Source: Solirubrobacteraceae bacterium
Lineage (GTDB): Bacteria; Actinomycetota; Thermoleophilia; Solirubrobacterales; Solirubrobacteraceae
DNA: 36,505 nucleotides
NCBI GenBank assembly: GCA_016463765.1
Contig: JAEMQS010000034.1
Location: 1-36,505 of the forward strand
Direction: 5' to 3'
The notes beneath the pieces are model-generated. The model ran no database searches and was not told where the DNA came from. It saw only the letters and a program-made list of their open reading frames with translations. Of the stretch, positions 1 through 7,217 are shown in pieces. The translations under genes were made by a program, and so were the position numbers. Numbering within the stretch: the first letter of the stretch is position 1; each line of letters starts with the position of its first letter.

Positions 1-815
1 ACGAGCAGGACCTCGAGGCCATGCAGGACGTCAAGCGCCTGCGCGACCTCGGGCTCTCCGACGACCGCCTGCTCGACGTCGTCCGGGTGCTCGGGCGCGG
101 ACTGAGCCAGACGGCGGAGTCGATGCGCCAGCTCAGCCTCGAGCTCGTCCTGGAGCCCGGGGACGACGAGGAGCAGCTCGCCCTGCGCTGGGCCGCGGTC
201 GCCGAGATCCTCGTGCCGATCGCGGGTCCGAGCGTCCAGCGCCTGCTGCTGCTCCACCTGCGCGACATCTTCTCCACCGAGGCCCTGCTCCCCGACGACC
301 GCGAGTCCGGGATCATGCCCGAGGCCCGGCCGGTCGCGGTCTGCTTCGCCGACCTCGTGGGCTTCACCCGCCTGGGCGAAGAGCTGCCCGCGACCGAGCT
401 CAGCGCCGTGGCCGACCGGCTCGTGAAGATCGCCGAGCGCGTGGTCGGCGAGGACGTGCGGTTCGTCAAGACCATCGGGGACGCGGTCATGCTCGTCTCC
501 CCGTCGGTGGACCCGATGCTCGATGCGGCGTTCGCGCTCGTCGACGCCGCCAACGCCGAGGGTGAGGACTTCCCGCAGCTGCGCGCCGGCATCGGCTACG
601 GCGGTGCGCTGAACCGTCACGGCGACTGGTTCGGCCGGCCGGTCAACCGCGCCAGCCGGATCACGACGCTCGCCCGGCCGGGCACCGTCGTCGCGACGGC
701 GTCCGCGCGCGAGCACGCGGGCCCGGGCTGGAAGTGGTCGTCCCTGCCGCCCCGGCGGATCAAGGGCGTCAGCGGCGAGCTGCGGCTGTACCGCGCGCGC
801 CGCATCGAGCCCTAG
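1..815 (+). CDS. Class III adenylate cyclase with N-terminal regulatory domain (5' end outside window)
   Basis: Makes cAMP from ATP. The frame is open to the left edge, so the true start may lie upstream; the first ATG is at 21. Counting from it, residues 1-95 are a helical region resembling the regulatory domain found before the cyclase domain in Rv1264-type enzymes. The catalytic domain starts near residue 103. Both metal aspartates are visible (D111 in FADLVGFT, D154 in KTIGDA), as are the adenine-specifying Lys150 and Asp202 and the transition-state pair Asn209 and Arg213 (GRPVNRASR). All key residues are present, so it should be active as an adenylate rather than guanylate cyclase. No transmembrane segment is seen in this part, so it is probably cytosolic. 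pH sensing is known for Rv1264 but is only a guess here. Confidence 0.88.
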   Translation, partial: EQDLEAMQDVKRLRDLGLSDDRLLDVVRVLGRGLSQTAESMRQLSLELVLEPGDDEEQLALRWAAVAEILVPIAGPSVQRLLLLHLRDIFSTEALLPDDRESGIMPEARPVAVCFADLVGFTRLGEELPATELSAVADRLVKIAERVVGEDVRFVKTIGDAVMLVSPSVDPMLDAAFALVDAANAEGEDFPQLRAGIGYGGALNRHGDWFGRPVNRASRITTLARPGTVVATASAREHAGPGWKWSSLPPRRIKGVSGELRLYRARRIEP

Positions 816-819
816 CCCG

Positions 820-871
820 CATCAGGAACTCGTCCGTACATCTTGAAACGCCGCGTTCCTGATGTCAGGAT
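820..871 (+). promoter_or_regulatory. Probable promoter and operator of the TetR-led operon
   Basis: A perfect 10-bp inverted repeat (CATCAGGAAC at 820-829, GTTCCTGATG at 855-864) flanks the gap between the cyclase and the TetR gene. A possible -35 TTGAAA (843-848) lies between the arms, and 17 bp further is a -10-like CAGGAT (866-871), which ends 7 nt before the ATG at 879. The palindrome therefore overlaps the promoter, as expected for autorepression by the downstream TetR protein. The repeat is seen directly; its use as an operator is inferred. Confidence 0.45.
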
Positions 872-878
872 GCGGCGG

Positions 879-1517
879 ATGGCGACGAGCGACCGGGTCT
901 ACGGCGGGCTGACCGCCGGGGAGCGCGAGGACCGCCGGCGCGAGCAGCTGCTCGCCGCGGGGCTCGAGGTGTTCGCGGCCAGCGGCTGGGACCGCGCGAC
1001 CGTCCGCGACGTCTGCCGGTCCGCCGGGCTGTCCCAGCGGTACTTCTACGAGCACTTCACCTCCAAGCAGGACCTGTTCCTCGCGATCTGCCAGGGGATC
1101 GCGGCCGACATCGAGCGCCTTGTCCGCGAGGCCGCGACGGGGACGGGCCGGGAGCCGCTCGAACGGGTCGGGGACGTCCTCGGCGCCCTAGCCGACTACT
1201 TCGGCGGCGACCCGCGCCGTGTCACCGTCGCCCTGGTCGAGTCCATGGCGACGCCTGAGCTGCGGGCGTCGCGCAGCGCGCTGCTCACCGCCTCGGCCGA
1301 CATCGCCGCCCGGCTCATGCGGTCCATCCACCCGGACCCGGCCCATGCCGACGTCCGCGGGATCGCCGTCAGCGCCCAGGTCCTGTCCGGCGGGATCGCC
1401 GAGCTCCTCGTCTCCGCGGCCGCCACCCAGACCGAGCTTCCCCGCGACGAACTCGTCGCCCACCTCACGCGGCTGTACACCGCCGCGGCCACCCTCGACG
1501 TTCAGGAATCAGGATGA
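879..1517 (+). CDS. TetR-family transcriptional regulator
   Basis: A 212-residue repressor-type protein. The N-terminal helix-turn-helix is typical: EDRRREQLLAAGLEVF, then TVRDVCRSAGLSQRYFYEHF with the YFYEHF recognition-helix signature, then SKQDLF. The C-terminal half is an all-helical ligand/dimer domain without a recognisable ligand signature. In-frame starts also exist at 843 (TTG) and 870 (ATG); 879 is preferred because it lies 7 nt from a -10-like hexamer and 843 falls on a likely -35. Its stop overlaps the next start as ATGA (1514-1517), so it is the first gene of an operon with three acyl-CoA enzymes. It probably represses this operon and is released by an acyl-CoA or related acid; that is inference from context. 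Confidence 0.85.
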   Translation: MATSDRVYGGLTAGEREDRRREQLLAAGLEVFAASGWDRATVRDVCRSAGLSQRYFYEHFTSKQDLFLAICQGIAADIERLVREAATGTGREPLERVGDVLGALADYFGGDPRRVTVALVESMATPELRASRSALLTASADIAARLMRSIHPDPAHADVRGIAVSAQVLSGGIAELLVSAAATQTELPRDELVAHLTRLYTAAATLDVQESG

Positions 1518-3037
1518 CTCCCGAAGACCCCAACCTCCCCGTCATCGTCGGGATCGGCGAGCACGTCAGCCGCCCCGCCGACGCGAACCCGGCCGAGCCG
1601 ACCGAGCCCGCCCGGCTCATGGAGATCGCGGTCCGCGGCGCCCTCGCGGACGCGGGCGCAGGCGACGCGCTCCTCGCGCGCGTCGGACTCATCGCCGCGG
1701 TGCCCACCGCCTCGTGGGGCGACGGCGATCCGGGCCGCCGGGTCGGCGACCTGCTCGGGATCGACGCGCCGACGGTCCGCACGAGCAACCAGGGCGGCAA
1801 CGGCCCCGGCGTGCTGATGGCGACGATCGCCTCGCGCATCCAGGCCGGGACGCTCGACGCCGGCATCCTGTGCGGCGCCGAGGCGCTGAAGACCCTGGCC
1901 GACGCGATGAAGCGCGGCGAGCAGCCCGACTGGCCGGCGGCCGATCCGGGGCGCGCCGCCGACGAGGTCCTCGAGCCCGACCAGCCCGCGAACACCGACG
2001 AGGAGACGGCGGTCGGCCTCATCGCGCCGATCATGGCCTACCCCCTGCTCGAGCAGGCGATCCGCGCCGACGCGGGCCGCACGCCGCAGCAGCAGCTCGA
2101 TCTCATCGGCCGCCTGTGGTCGCGCTTCAGCGACGTCGCGGCGACGAACGCCTACGCGTGGTCGCCCACCACCTACACGGCTGAGGAACTGACGACGGTG
2201 TCGGCCGCGAACCGCCAGGTCACGCTGCCGTACACCAAGCTCCTGAACTCGAACCTCCAGGTCGACCAGTCCGCGGCGTTGCTCATCTGCTCGGCGGGGA
2301 CCGCCCGGGAGCTCGGCATCCCGCGCGAGCGGTGGGTCTTCGTCCACGCCGCCGCGCACGCCACCGACGAGTGGTTCCTCTCCGAGCGCCGCGAGCTGCA
2401 CCGCTCGCCCGCCATCCGCGCGTGCGGCGAGGCGGCCTTCGCGCACGCCGGCATCACGGCCGACGATCTCGGCCCGGTCGACCTGTACTCCTGCTTCCCG
2501 TCCGCCGTGCAGCTCGCCGCCCGCGAGCTCGGGCTGCCGGTCGACGACCCCGGCCGCCCGCTCACGTGCACCGGCGGGCTGACGTTCTTCGGCGGGCCGG
2601 GCAACAACTACGCCACGCACGGCATCGCCGCGGTCGCGCGCCAGCTGCGCGAGGCGCCTCCCGGCACCACGGGCCTCTCGACCGCGCTGGGCTGGTACGC
2701 CACGAAGCACGCGCTCGGCGTGTACGGCAACGAGCCGCCCGCCCGCGGGTTCGCGGCCTTCGCCGCCGAGCCGGAGCATCCGGCGCCCCGCGAGGTCGCG
2801 GAGCCCGGCGACTACCGCGCGACCGCCGAGTCGTGCACGCTGATCTACGACCGCGGCGGCGAGCCGAGCTACGGCATCCTGTTCGCCCTCCTCGAGGACG
2901 GCCGCCGCGCACTGGGACACACCAACGACCCGGAGGTCATGGCCGCCATGGCGAACCACGACATCCTCGGTGAGCCCGTCGAGCTGCGCGCCGACCGCAG
3001 CTTCACCCCCGCCTGCCTGACGGGAGCGACGCGATGA
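1514..3037 (+). CDS. Thiolase-like acyl-CoA acetyltransferase family protein lacking the nucleophilic Cys
   Basis: A 507-residue member of the thiolase superfamily, resembling the mycobacterial Rv1867 type. Family signatures include the N-terminal PVIVGIGEHV, the ILCGAEALKT segment, the VDLYSCFPSAVQ loop and the GGPGNNYATHG segment with a candidate catalytic His. Where true thiolases have an N-x-x-C-x-S-G nucleophile, this protein reads SNQGGNGPG, so the cysteine is replaced by glycine. The last 80 residues form a small additional domain (TLIYDRGGEPSYGILFALLE). Without the cysteine, classical thiolytic cleavage is unlikely; binding or another reaction on acyl-CoA is possible. It overlaps TetR and the next gene by 4 bp on each side, so translation is probably coupled. 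Assignment to acyl-CoA metabolism is firm, the exact reaction is not. Confidence 0.82.
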   Translation: MTPEDPNLPVIVGIGEHVSRPADANPAEPTEPARLMEIAVRGALADAGAGDALLARVGLIAAVPTASWGDGDPGRRVGDLLGIDAPTVRTSNQGGNGPGVLMATIASRIQAGTLDAGILCGAEALKTLADAMKRGEQPDWPAADPGRAADEVLEPDQPANTDEETAVGLIAPIMAYPLLEQAIRADAGRTPQQQLDLIGRLWSRFSDVAATNAYAWSPTTYTAEELTTVSAANRQVTLPYTKLLNSNLQVDQSAALLICSAGTARELGIPRERWVFVHAAAHATDEWFLSERRELHRSPAIRACGEAAFAHAGITADDLGPVDLYSCFPSAVQLAARELGLPVDDPGRPLTCTGGLTFFGGPGNNYATHGIAAVARQLREAPPGTTGLSTALGWYATKHALGVYGNEPPARGFAAFAAEPEHPAPREVAEPGDYRATAESCTLIYDRGGEPSYGILFALLEDGRRALGHTNDPEVMAAMANHDILGEPVELRADRSFTPACLTGATR

Positions 3038-3795
3038 GCAGCGTCATCGTCGAGCGGCGCGGCCGCATCCAGCTCATCACGTTCAACCGCCCCGAGGTCC
3101 GCAACGCGATCGACCTCGAGATGACGCAGACCATCGCCGCGGCGCTCGACGAGCTCGACGCCGACGACGGCCTCGCGGTCGGCATCGTCACCGGCGCGGG
3201 CGGCTACTTCAGCGCCGGCATGGACCTCCGCGCCTTCGCGCGCGGTGAGTTCCCGGCCGTCCCGGTCCGCGGGTTCGCCGGCATCACGCAGTACGCGTCG
3301 AAGAAGCCGCTCATCGCGGCGATCGAGGGGCCGGCGCTGGCCGGCGGGTTCGAGATCGCCGTCGCGTGCGACCTGCTCGTCTGCGCCGAGGACTCCGTCT
3401 TCGGGCTGCCGGAGGTCAAGCGCGGGCTCGTCGCCGTGGCGGGTGCGCTGCACCAGCTGCCCCAGCGGCTGCCGCGCGGTGTCGTCAAGGAGATCGCGCT
3501 GACCGGGCGTCCGATCGATGCCCGGCGCGCCGAGTCGCTCGGCCTGGTCGCGCGGGTGACGCCGAAGAGCGGGGCGCTCGACGCGGCGCTGGAGCTGGCC
3601 GAGGAGATCGCGTCCAACGCGCCACTCGCGGTCATCGCCACGAAGCAGGTCCTCGACGAGCAGGACGCCTGGCACGGCGAGGAGTTCTGGGCCAGGCAGG
3701 GCGAGATCGCCGGCCCCGTGATCATCAGCCGCGACGCTCGCGAGGGCGCCAAGGCCTTTGCGGAGAAGCGCGACCCGGTCTGGGAGGCGCGATGA
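3034..3795 (+). CDS. Enoyl-CoA hydratase/isomerase (crotonase) family protein
   Basis: A 253-residue crotonase of usual length. The oxyanion-hole segments are visible: GGYFSAGMDLRAF and IEGPALAGGFEIAVACD. Both glutamates used by hydratases are present, one in ALAGGFE and one in FGLPEVKRGL, which supports true hydration of an enoyl-CoA rather than another crotonase reaction. The protein is cytosolic with no signal peptide. It starts with ATG inside an ATGA overlap with the thiolase-like gene and ends in another ATGA overlap with the acyl-CoA ligase, so all three are co-translated. Together they suggest degradation of a fatty or other carboxylic acid by beta-oxidation-like steps; no acyl-CoA dehydrogenase is in the operon. 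Confidence 0.9.
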   Translation: MSSVIVERRGRIQLITFNRPEVRNAIDLEMTQTIAAALDELDADDGLAVGIVTGAGGYFSAGMDLRAFARGEFPAVPVRGFAGITQYASKKPLIAAIEGPALAGGFEIAVACDLLVCAEDSVFGLPEVKRGLVAVAGALHQLPQRLPRGVVKEIALTGRPIDARRAESLGLVARVTPKSGALDAALELAEEIASNAPLAVIATKQVLDEQDAWHGEEFWARQGEIAGPVIISRDAREGAKAFAEKRDPVWEAR

Positions 3796-5396
3796 GCGCC
3801 GCCGGCACCACCGTCCAGTCGGTCCGCGCACTCGTGGACGCGGGCATCCTGCAGCCGCGCATCGACCGGCTGGTCCGCCAGGGCATCGCGCTGCGGCGTT
3901 TCGGCCCCTCCCCCGCCGCCGGCCTGTCCGGCGCCGCCCGGAACTACCCCGACCACCCGTACGTCATCGACGAGCAGGGCACGCTGACGTTCGCCGAAGT
4001 CGACCGGCGCACCGACGCGATCGCCCGGGCGTTCGTCGCCGCCGGCCTGCGGGAGGGCGACGCGATCGGCGTCCTGTGCCGCAACGGCCGTGCGTTCGTG
4101 GAAGCGGTCCACGCCGCGTCGAAGCTCGCGCTGACCATCCTGTTCTGCAACACCGACTTCGCCGGGCCGCAGCTCGCCGACGTCCTCGAACGTGAGGGCG
4201 CCCGCGGGATCGTCCTCGACGAGGAGTTCGACGGCCTGCTCGACGAGAGCGTCCTGCACGGCCGCCGCTGGGTCGGCCACACCGACGGCGTACCCGCGCA
4301 TCCGACGCTCGAGCAGCTGGCCGCCTACGACGCGACGCGGCCGGTCGCGCCCAAGGGGACGGGCCGGCTGGTCATCCTCACGTCGGGCACCACCGGCACC
4401 CCGAAGGGCGCCGCCCGCGAGGGCGCGCCGCTGCCCGCGATCATCGGCATCCTGGACCGGCTGCCGTTCCGCCGCGGGCAGGTCCACCACATCGTCGCGC
4501 CGATGTTCCACGGGTGGGGACTGTTGAACTTCAGCCTCGGCCTGGCGCTGCCCACGACGATCGTGCTGCGGCGGCGATTCGACCCGGTCGAGACGCTGCG
4601 CGTCATCGATCAGTACCGCGTGCAGTCGGCCGCGATGGTGCCCACCATGCTCCAGCGGGTGCTGCAGCTCGGGCCCGAAGAACTCGCGCGCCACGACACG
4701 TCGTCGCTGGAGGCGATCCCGCTGTCGGGGTCGGCGATCCCCGGGGACCTCGCGATCCGCGCGATGGATGCCTTCGGCGACGTCGTCTACAACTTCTACG
4801 GCTCGACCGAGACGGGCTGGGCGTCCATCGCCACGCCCGCCGATCTGCGCGCCGCGCCCGGCACCGCGGGGACCCCGCCGATGGGCACGGACCTCGCGAT
4901 CATCGACGACGAGGGCCGCCCGGTGCCGCAGGGCGAGACCGGCCGGATCTTCGTCGCGTCGATGCTGAAGATGGAGGGCTATACGGCGAAGGACCTGCGC
5001 AAGGAGGAGATCGCCGGGCGGATGTCCACCGGCGACGTGGGCCACCTCGACGCCGAGGGCCGCCTGTTCGTCGACGGCCGCGACGACGACATGATCGTCT
5101 CGGGCGGCGAGAACGTGTTCCCGCGCGAGGTCGAGGACCTGCTCTCGTCGCGCGACGACATCGCGGAGGCCGCGGTCATCGGCGTGCCCGACGACGAGTT
5201 CGGCCAGCGGCTCATCGCGTTCGTCGTCCCCGAGCCCGGCAGCGGGCTGACGGCCGACATGTGCCGCGACCACGTGCGCGAGCACCTCGCGCGCTACAAG
5301 GTGCCCCGCGAGATCCGGTTCCTCGACGCGCTGCCGCGCAACCCGACCGGCAAGGTGCTCAAGCGCCAGCTCAAGGAGCTGCCGCTCCAGACGTGA
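3792..5396 (+). CDS. AMP-forming acyl-CoA synthetase (FadD-like)
   Basis: A 534-residue ANL-superfamily ligase that activates a carboxylic acid to acyl-AMP and then acyl-CoA. Core motifs are intact: P-loop ILTSGTTGTPKG, the A5 motif NFYGSTETGW, STGDVGHLDAEG, the hinge GRDDDMIVSGGENVFP, and the C-terminal PRNPTGKVLKRQ with the adenylation lysine. The frame is open well upstream, but the start at 3792 is chosen for the ATGA overlap with the hydratase gene and the fit to family length. The substrate cannot be read from sequence; the neighbours suggest a fatty or branched acid feeding the hydratase. It ends three bases before the convergent yebC stop. Confidence 0.92.
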   Translation: MSAAGTTVQSVRALVDAGILQPRIDRLVRQGIALRRFGPSPAAGLSGAARNYPDHPYVIDEQGTLTFAEVDRRTDAIARAFVAAGLREGDAIGVLCRNGRAFVEAVHAASKLALTILFCNTDFAGPQLADVLEREGARGIVLDEEFDGLLDESVLHGRRWVGHTDGVPAHPTLEQLAAYDATRPVAPKGTGRLVILTSGTTGTPKGAAREGAPLPAIIGILDRLPFRRGQVHHIVAPMFHGWGLLNFSLGLALPTTIVLRRRFDPVETLRVIDQYRVQSAAMVPTMLQRVLQLGPEELARHDTSSLEAIPLSGSAIPGDLAIRAMDAFGDVVYNFYGSTETGWASIATPADLRAAPGTAGTPPMGTDLAIIDDEGRPVPQGETGRIFVASMLKMEGYTAKDLRKEEIAGRMSTGDVGHLDAEGRLFVDGRDDDMIVSGGENVFPREVEDLLSSRDDIAEAAVIGVPDDEFGQRLIAFVVPEPGSGLTADMCRDHVREHLARYKVPREIRFLDALPRNPTGKVLKRQLKELPLQT

Positions 5397-5399
5397 GGC

Positions 5400-6155
5400 T
5401 CACGCCTCGTTCATGACCCGCTCGAGGACCGCGGCGTCGACGTCGAAGTTCGCGTGGACCGCGTCGACGTCGTCGTTGTCCTCGAGGGTGTCCACGAGCT
5501 TGAGCACCTTCGTCGCGCCGTCCTCGTCGAGCGGCACACGGGACTTCGGCAGCCAGGCGACCTCGGCCGACTGGATCTCGATCCCGGCCTCCGTGAGCGC
5601 GGCGCGGACAGCGGTGAGGTCGGACGGCTCGGTGATGACCTCGAAGACGTTCTCGTCGATCGAGACATCCTCGGCGCCGGCCTCGATGGCCGGCATGAGG
5701 TCGTCCTCGGAGTACTGCTCGCCGTCGACGACGATCAGCCCGCGCTTGTCGAAGAGGTACGCCACGGAGCCGGGCTCCCCGAGGCTGCCGCCGTGCTTGG
5801 AGAACGCGTGGCGGATGTCGGCGCTCGTGCGGTTGCGGTTGTCGGTGACCGCCTCCACCAGGACCGCGACGCCACCGACGCCGTACCCCTCGTACAGGAC
5901 CGCCTCGAGCGCGTCGGCGTCGCCACCCTCGCCCGTGCCCTTCGCGATGGCGCGCTCGATGTTGTCCTTCGGCATCGACGCGTCCTTGGCCTTCTGGATC
6001 GCCAGGCCCAGCGACGGGTTCCCGTCAGGGTCGCCGCCGCCCTCCTTCGCGGCGACCGTGATCGCCCGGGCGAGCTTCGTGAACAGCTTGCCGCGGCGGG
6101 CGTCGACGATCGCCTTCTTGTGCTTGATCCCGGCCCACTTGGAGTGACCTGCCAT
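5400..6155 (-). CDS. yebC: YebC/PmpR (TACO1) family protein
   Basis: A 251-residue member of the YebC family. The N-terminus MAGHSKWAGIKHKKA followed by KLFTKLARAITVAA is diagnostic, as are the SMPKDNIERAIAKG, EAVTDNRNRT and GSVAYLFDKRG segments. The family has long been annotated as DNA-binding regulators; more recent work links its members to relief of ribosome stalling, and the mitochondrial homologue TACO1 acts in translation. The start is set by the family N-terminus. There is no Shine-Dalgarno; a TACACT hexamer lies 7 nt before the ATG. The usual ruvC neighbour is absent. Its first 131 bp overlap the 3' end of the epimerase gene in another frame. Confidence 0.95.
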   Translation of the reverse strand: MAGHSKWAGIKHKKAIVDARRGKLFTKLARAITVAAKEGGGDPDGNPSLGLAIQKAKDASMPKDNIERAIAKGTGEGGDADALEAVLYEGYGVGGVAVLVEAVTDNRNRTSADIRHAFSKHGGSLGEPGSVAYLFDKRGLIVVDGEQYSEDDLMPAIEAGAEDVSIDENVFEVITEPSDLTAVRAALTEAGIEIQSAEVAWLPKSRVPLDEDGATKVLKLVDTLEDNDDVDAVHANFDVDAAVLERVMNEA

Positions 6156-7140
6156 GCGCCCGAGTGTAGGAGACATCGAGGGCGGACGGGTGCGCTCGGT
6201 ACCACGCGAGCGTGCGGCGCAGCCCCTCTTCCAGGCCGACACGCGGCTCCCAGCCGGTGAGCTCGCGCAGGCGCGAGGAGTCCAGCGACAGCCGGTCGCT
6301 CGTCCCGTCGGGCAACGGCGTTCCGAGGATCTCCGGACGCAGGTCGCTGCCGGCGAGCCGCAGGATGGTGGTGACGATCTCGTTGACCGAGTGCGGCTCG
6401 CCACCTGCGTTGAATGCCGCGCCGCAGGCGACGTCGTCGTCGCGCTCCAGGGCGTCGGCGATCGCGAGGTACGCCGCGGCGGCGTCCTCGACGTAGAGGA
6501 AGTCGCGCTGCGGCGTGCCGTCCGACCGGATGACGGGCGCCTGGCCCGCGAGCACCGCGGCGAGCACGTCAGGGACGAGCCGCGACCGGTTCAGGTCGCC
6601 ACCGCCGTAGACGTTGGCCAACCGGGCGGCCGCGACGCGTACGCCGTAGCCGTCCCAGTAGGAGCGCGCGATAGCGTCGGCCGCGGCCTTCGAGACGTCG
6701 TAGACCCGGCGGCCGTGCAGGGCGTCGTCCTCGCCGTATGGACGGTCCCCGCGATCGCCGTAGGCCATGATCGACGAGGCGACCACGACCGTCGGGACTT
6801 CGACGAGCCGGCATGCCTCCATGACGACCCACGTCCCGCGCACGTTGGTCTCGAACGTCGAGAGCGGCGAGCGTTGCGCGGTGCCGACCACGGAGTGCGC
6901 GGCGAGGTGGAAGACCGTGTCGACCGCGTGCTCGGCGAGCACGCGTTCGAGGAGCCCTGCGGCGAGCATGTCGCCGTGCACGACGGTGCAGCGGTCCTGG
7001 GTGCCATCGAGGACCAGCGGACTGTCCGGCACCTCGTCGCGGCGCAGCACGATGACGTGGTCGCCGCGCTCGAGGCACGCCCGGGCCACCCAGGCCCCGA
7101 CGGCCCCGTAGGCCCCGGTGAGAAAGACGGTGCGCGCCAT
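6025..7140 (-). CDS. NAD-dependent epimerase/dehydratase (extended SDR)
   Basis: A 371-residue extended SDR acting on nucleotide sugars. It shows the Rossmann TGAYGAVGAWVA motif, the VFHLAAHS segment, the YDVSK active-site pair (Tyr and Lys), and the substrate region RDFLYVEDAAAAY. It probably epimerises, dehydrates or reduces a UDP- or dTDP-sugar; which one cannot be told. The start at 7140 places the Rossmann motif four residues from the N-terminus; an upstream TTG-type extension adds unlikely residues. The conserved domain ends near LAWYRAHP, but the frame runs on about 50 residues into yebC, giving a basic, low-complexity tail. This is either a real extension, a lost stop or a sequencing frameshift. 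Divergent from manB, with 77 bp between them. Confidence 0.85.
   Translation of the reverse strand: MARTVFLTGAYGAVGAWVARACLERGDHVIVLRRDEVPDSPLVLDGTQDRCTVVHGDMLAAGLLERVLAEHAVDTVFHLAAHSVVGTAQRSPLSTFETNVRGTWVVMEACRLVEVPTVVVASSIMAYGDRGDRPYGEDDALHGRRVYDVSKAAADAIARSYWDGYGVRVAAARLANVYGGGDLNRSRLVPDVLAAVLAGQAPVIRSDGTPQRDFLYVEDAAAAYLAIADALERDDDVACGAAFNAGGEPHSVNEIVTTILRLAGSDLRPEILGTPLPDGTSDRLSLDSSRLRELTGWEPRVGLEEGLRRTLAWYRAHPSALDVSYTRAHGRSLQVGRDQAQEGDRRRPPRQAVHEARPGDHGRREGGRRRP
6163..6168 (-). promoter_or_regulatory. Probable -10 element of yebC (leaderless)
   Basis: TACACT on the minus strand ends 7 nt before the yebC ATG, which would put the transcript start at or next to the start codon. The identical hexamer and spacing occur before the lipoprotein gene (24093-24098). 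No clear -35 is seen. The element lies inside the 3' part of the epimerase gene. Confidence 0.45.
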
Positions 7141-7203
7141 GTGCCGCGGATCATCGCAGCGGCGGCGCGCCACGGCCGCGATCCGCGTTGCGGGCGGCTC
7201 ACA

Positions 7204-7209
7204 TACCAT
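7204..7209 (+). promoter_or_regulatory. Probable -10 element of manB (leaderless)
   Basis: TACCAT lies 8 nt before the ATG at 7218, with no Shine-Dalgarno in between. The same hexamer precedes the large PKD gene at 24941. No convincing -35 is visible. Confidence 0.4.
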
Positions 7210-7217
7210 CTCGCGCG

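Noticed and set aside
1219..2184. 321-residue plus-strand frame across TetR and thiolase-like genes
   Set aside because: Out of frame with both well-supported genes and almost entirely Arg, Pro and Ser.
3204..5285. 693-residue open frame on the minus strand
   Set aside because: It lies antisense to the hydratase and ligase genes, is rich in Arg/Gly/Ala with no domain pattern, and is explained by high GC at third codon positions.
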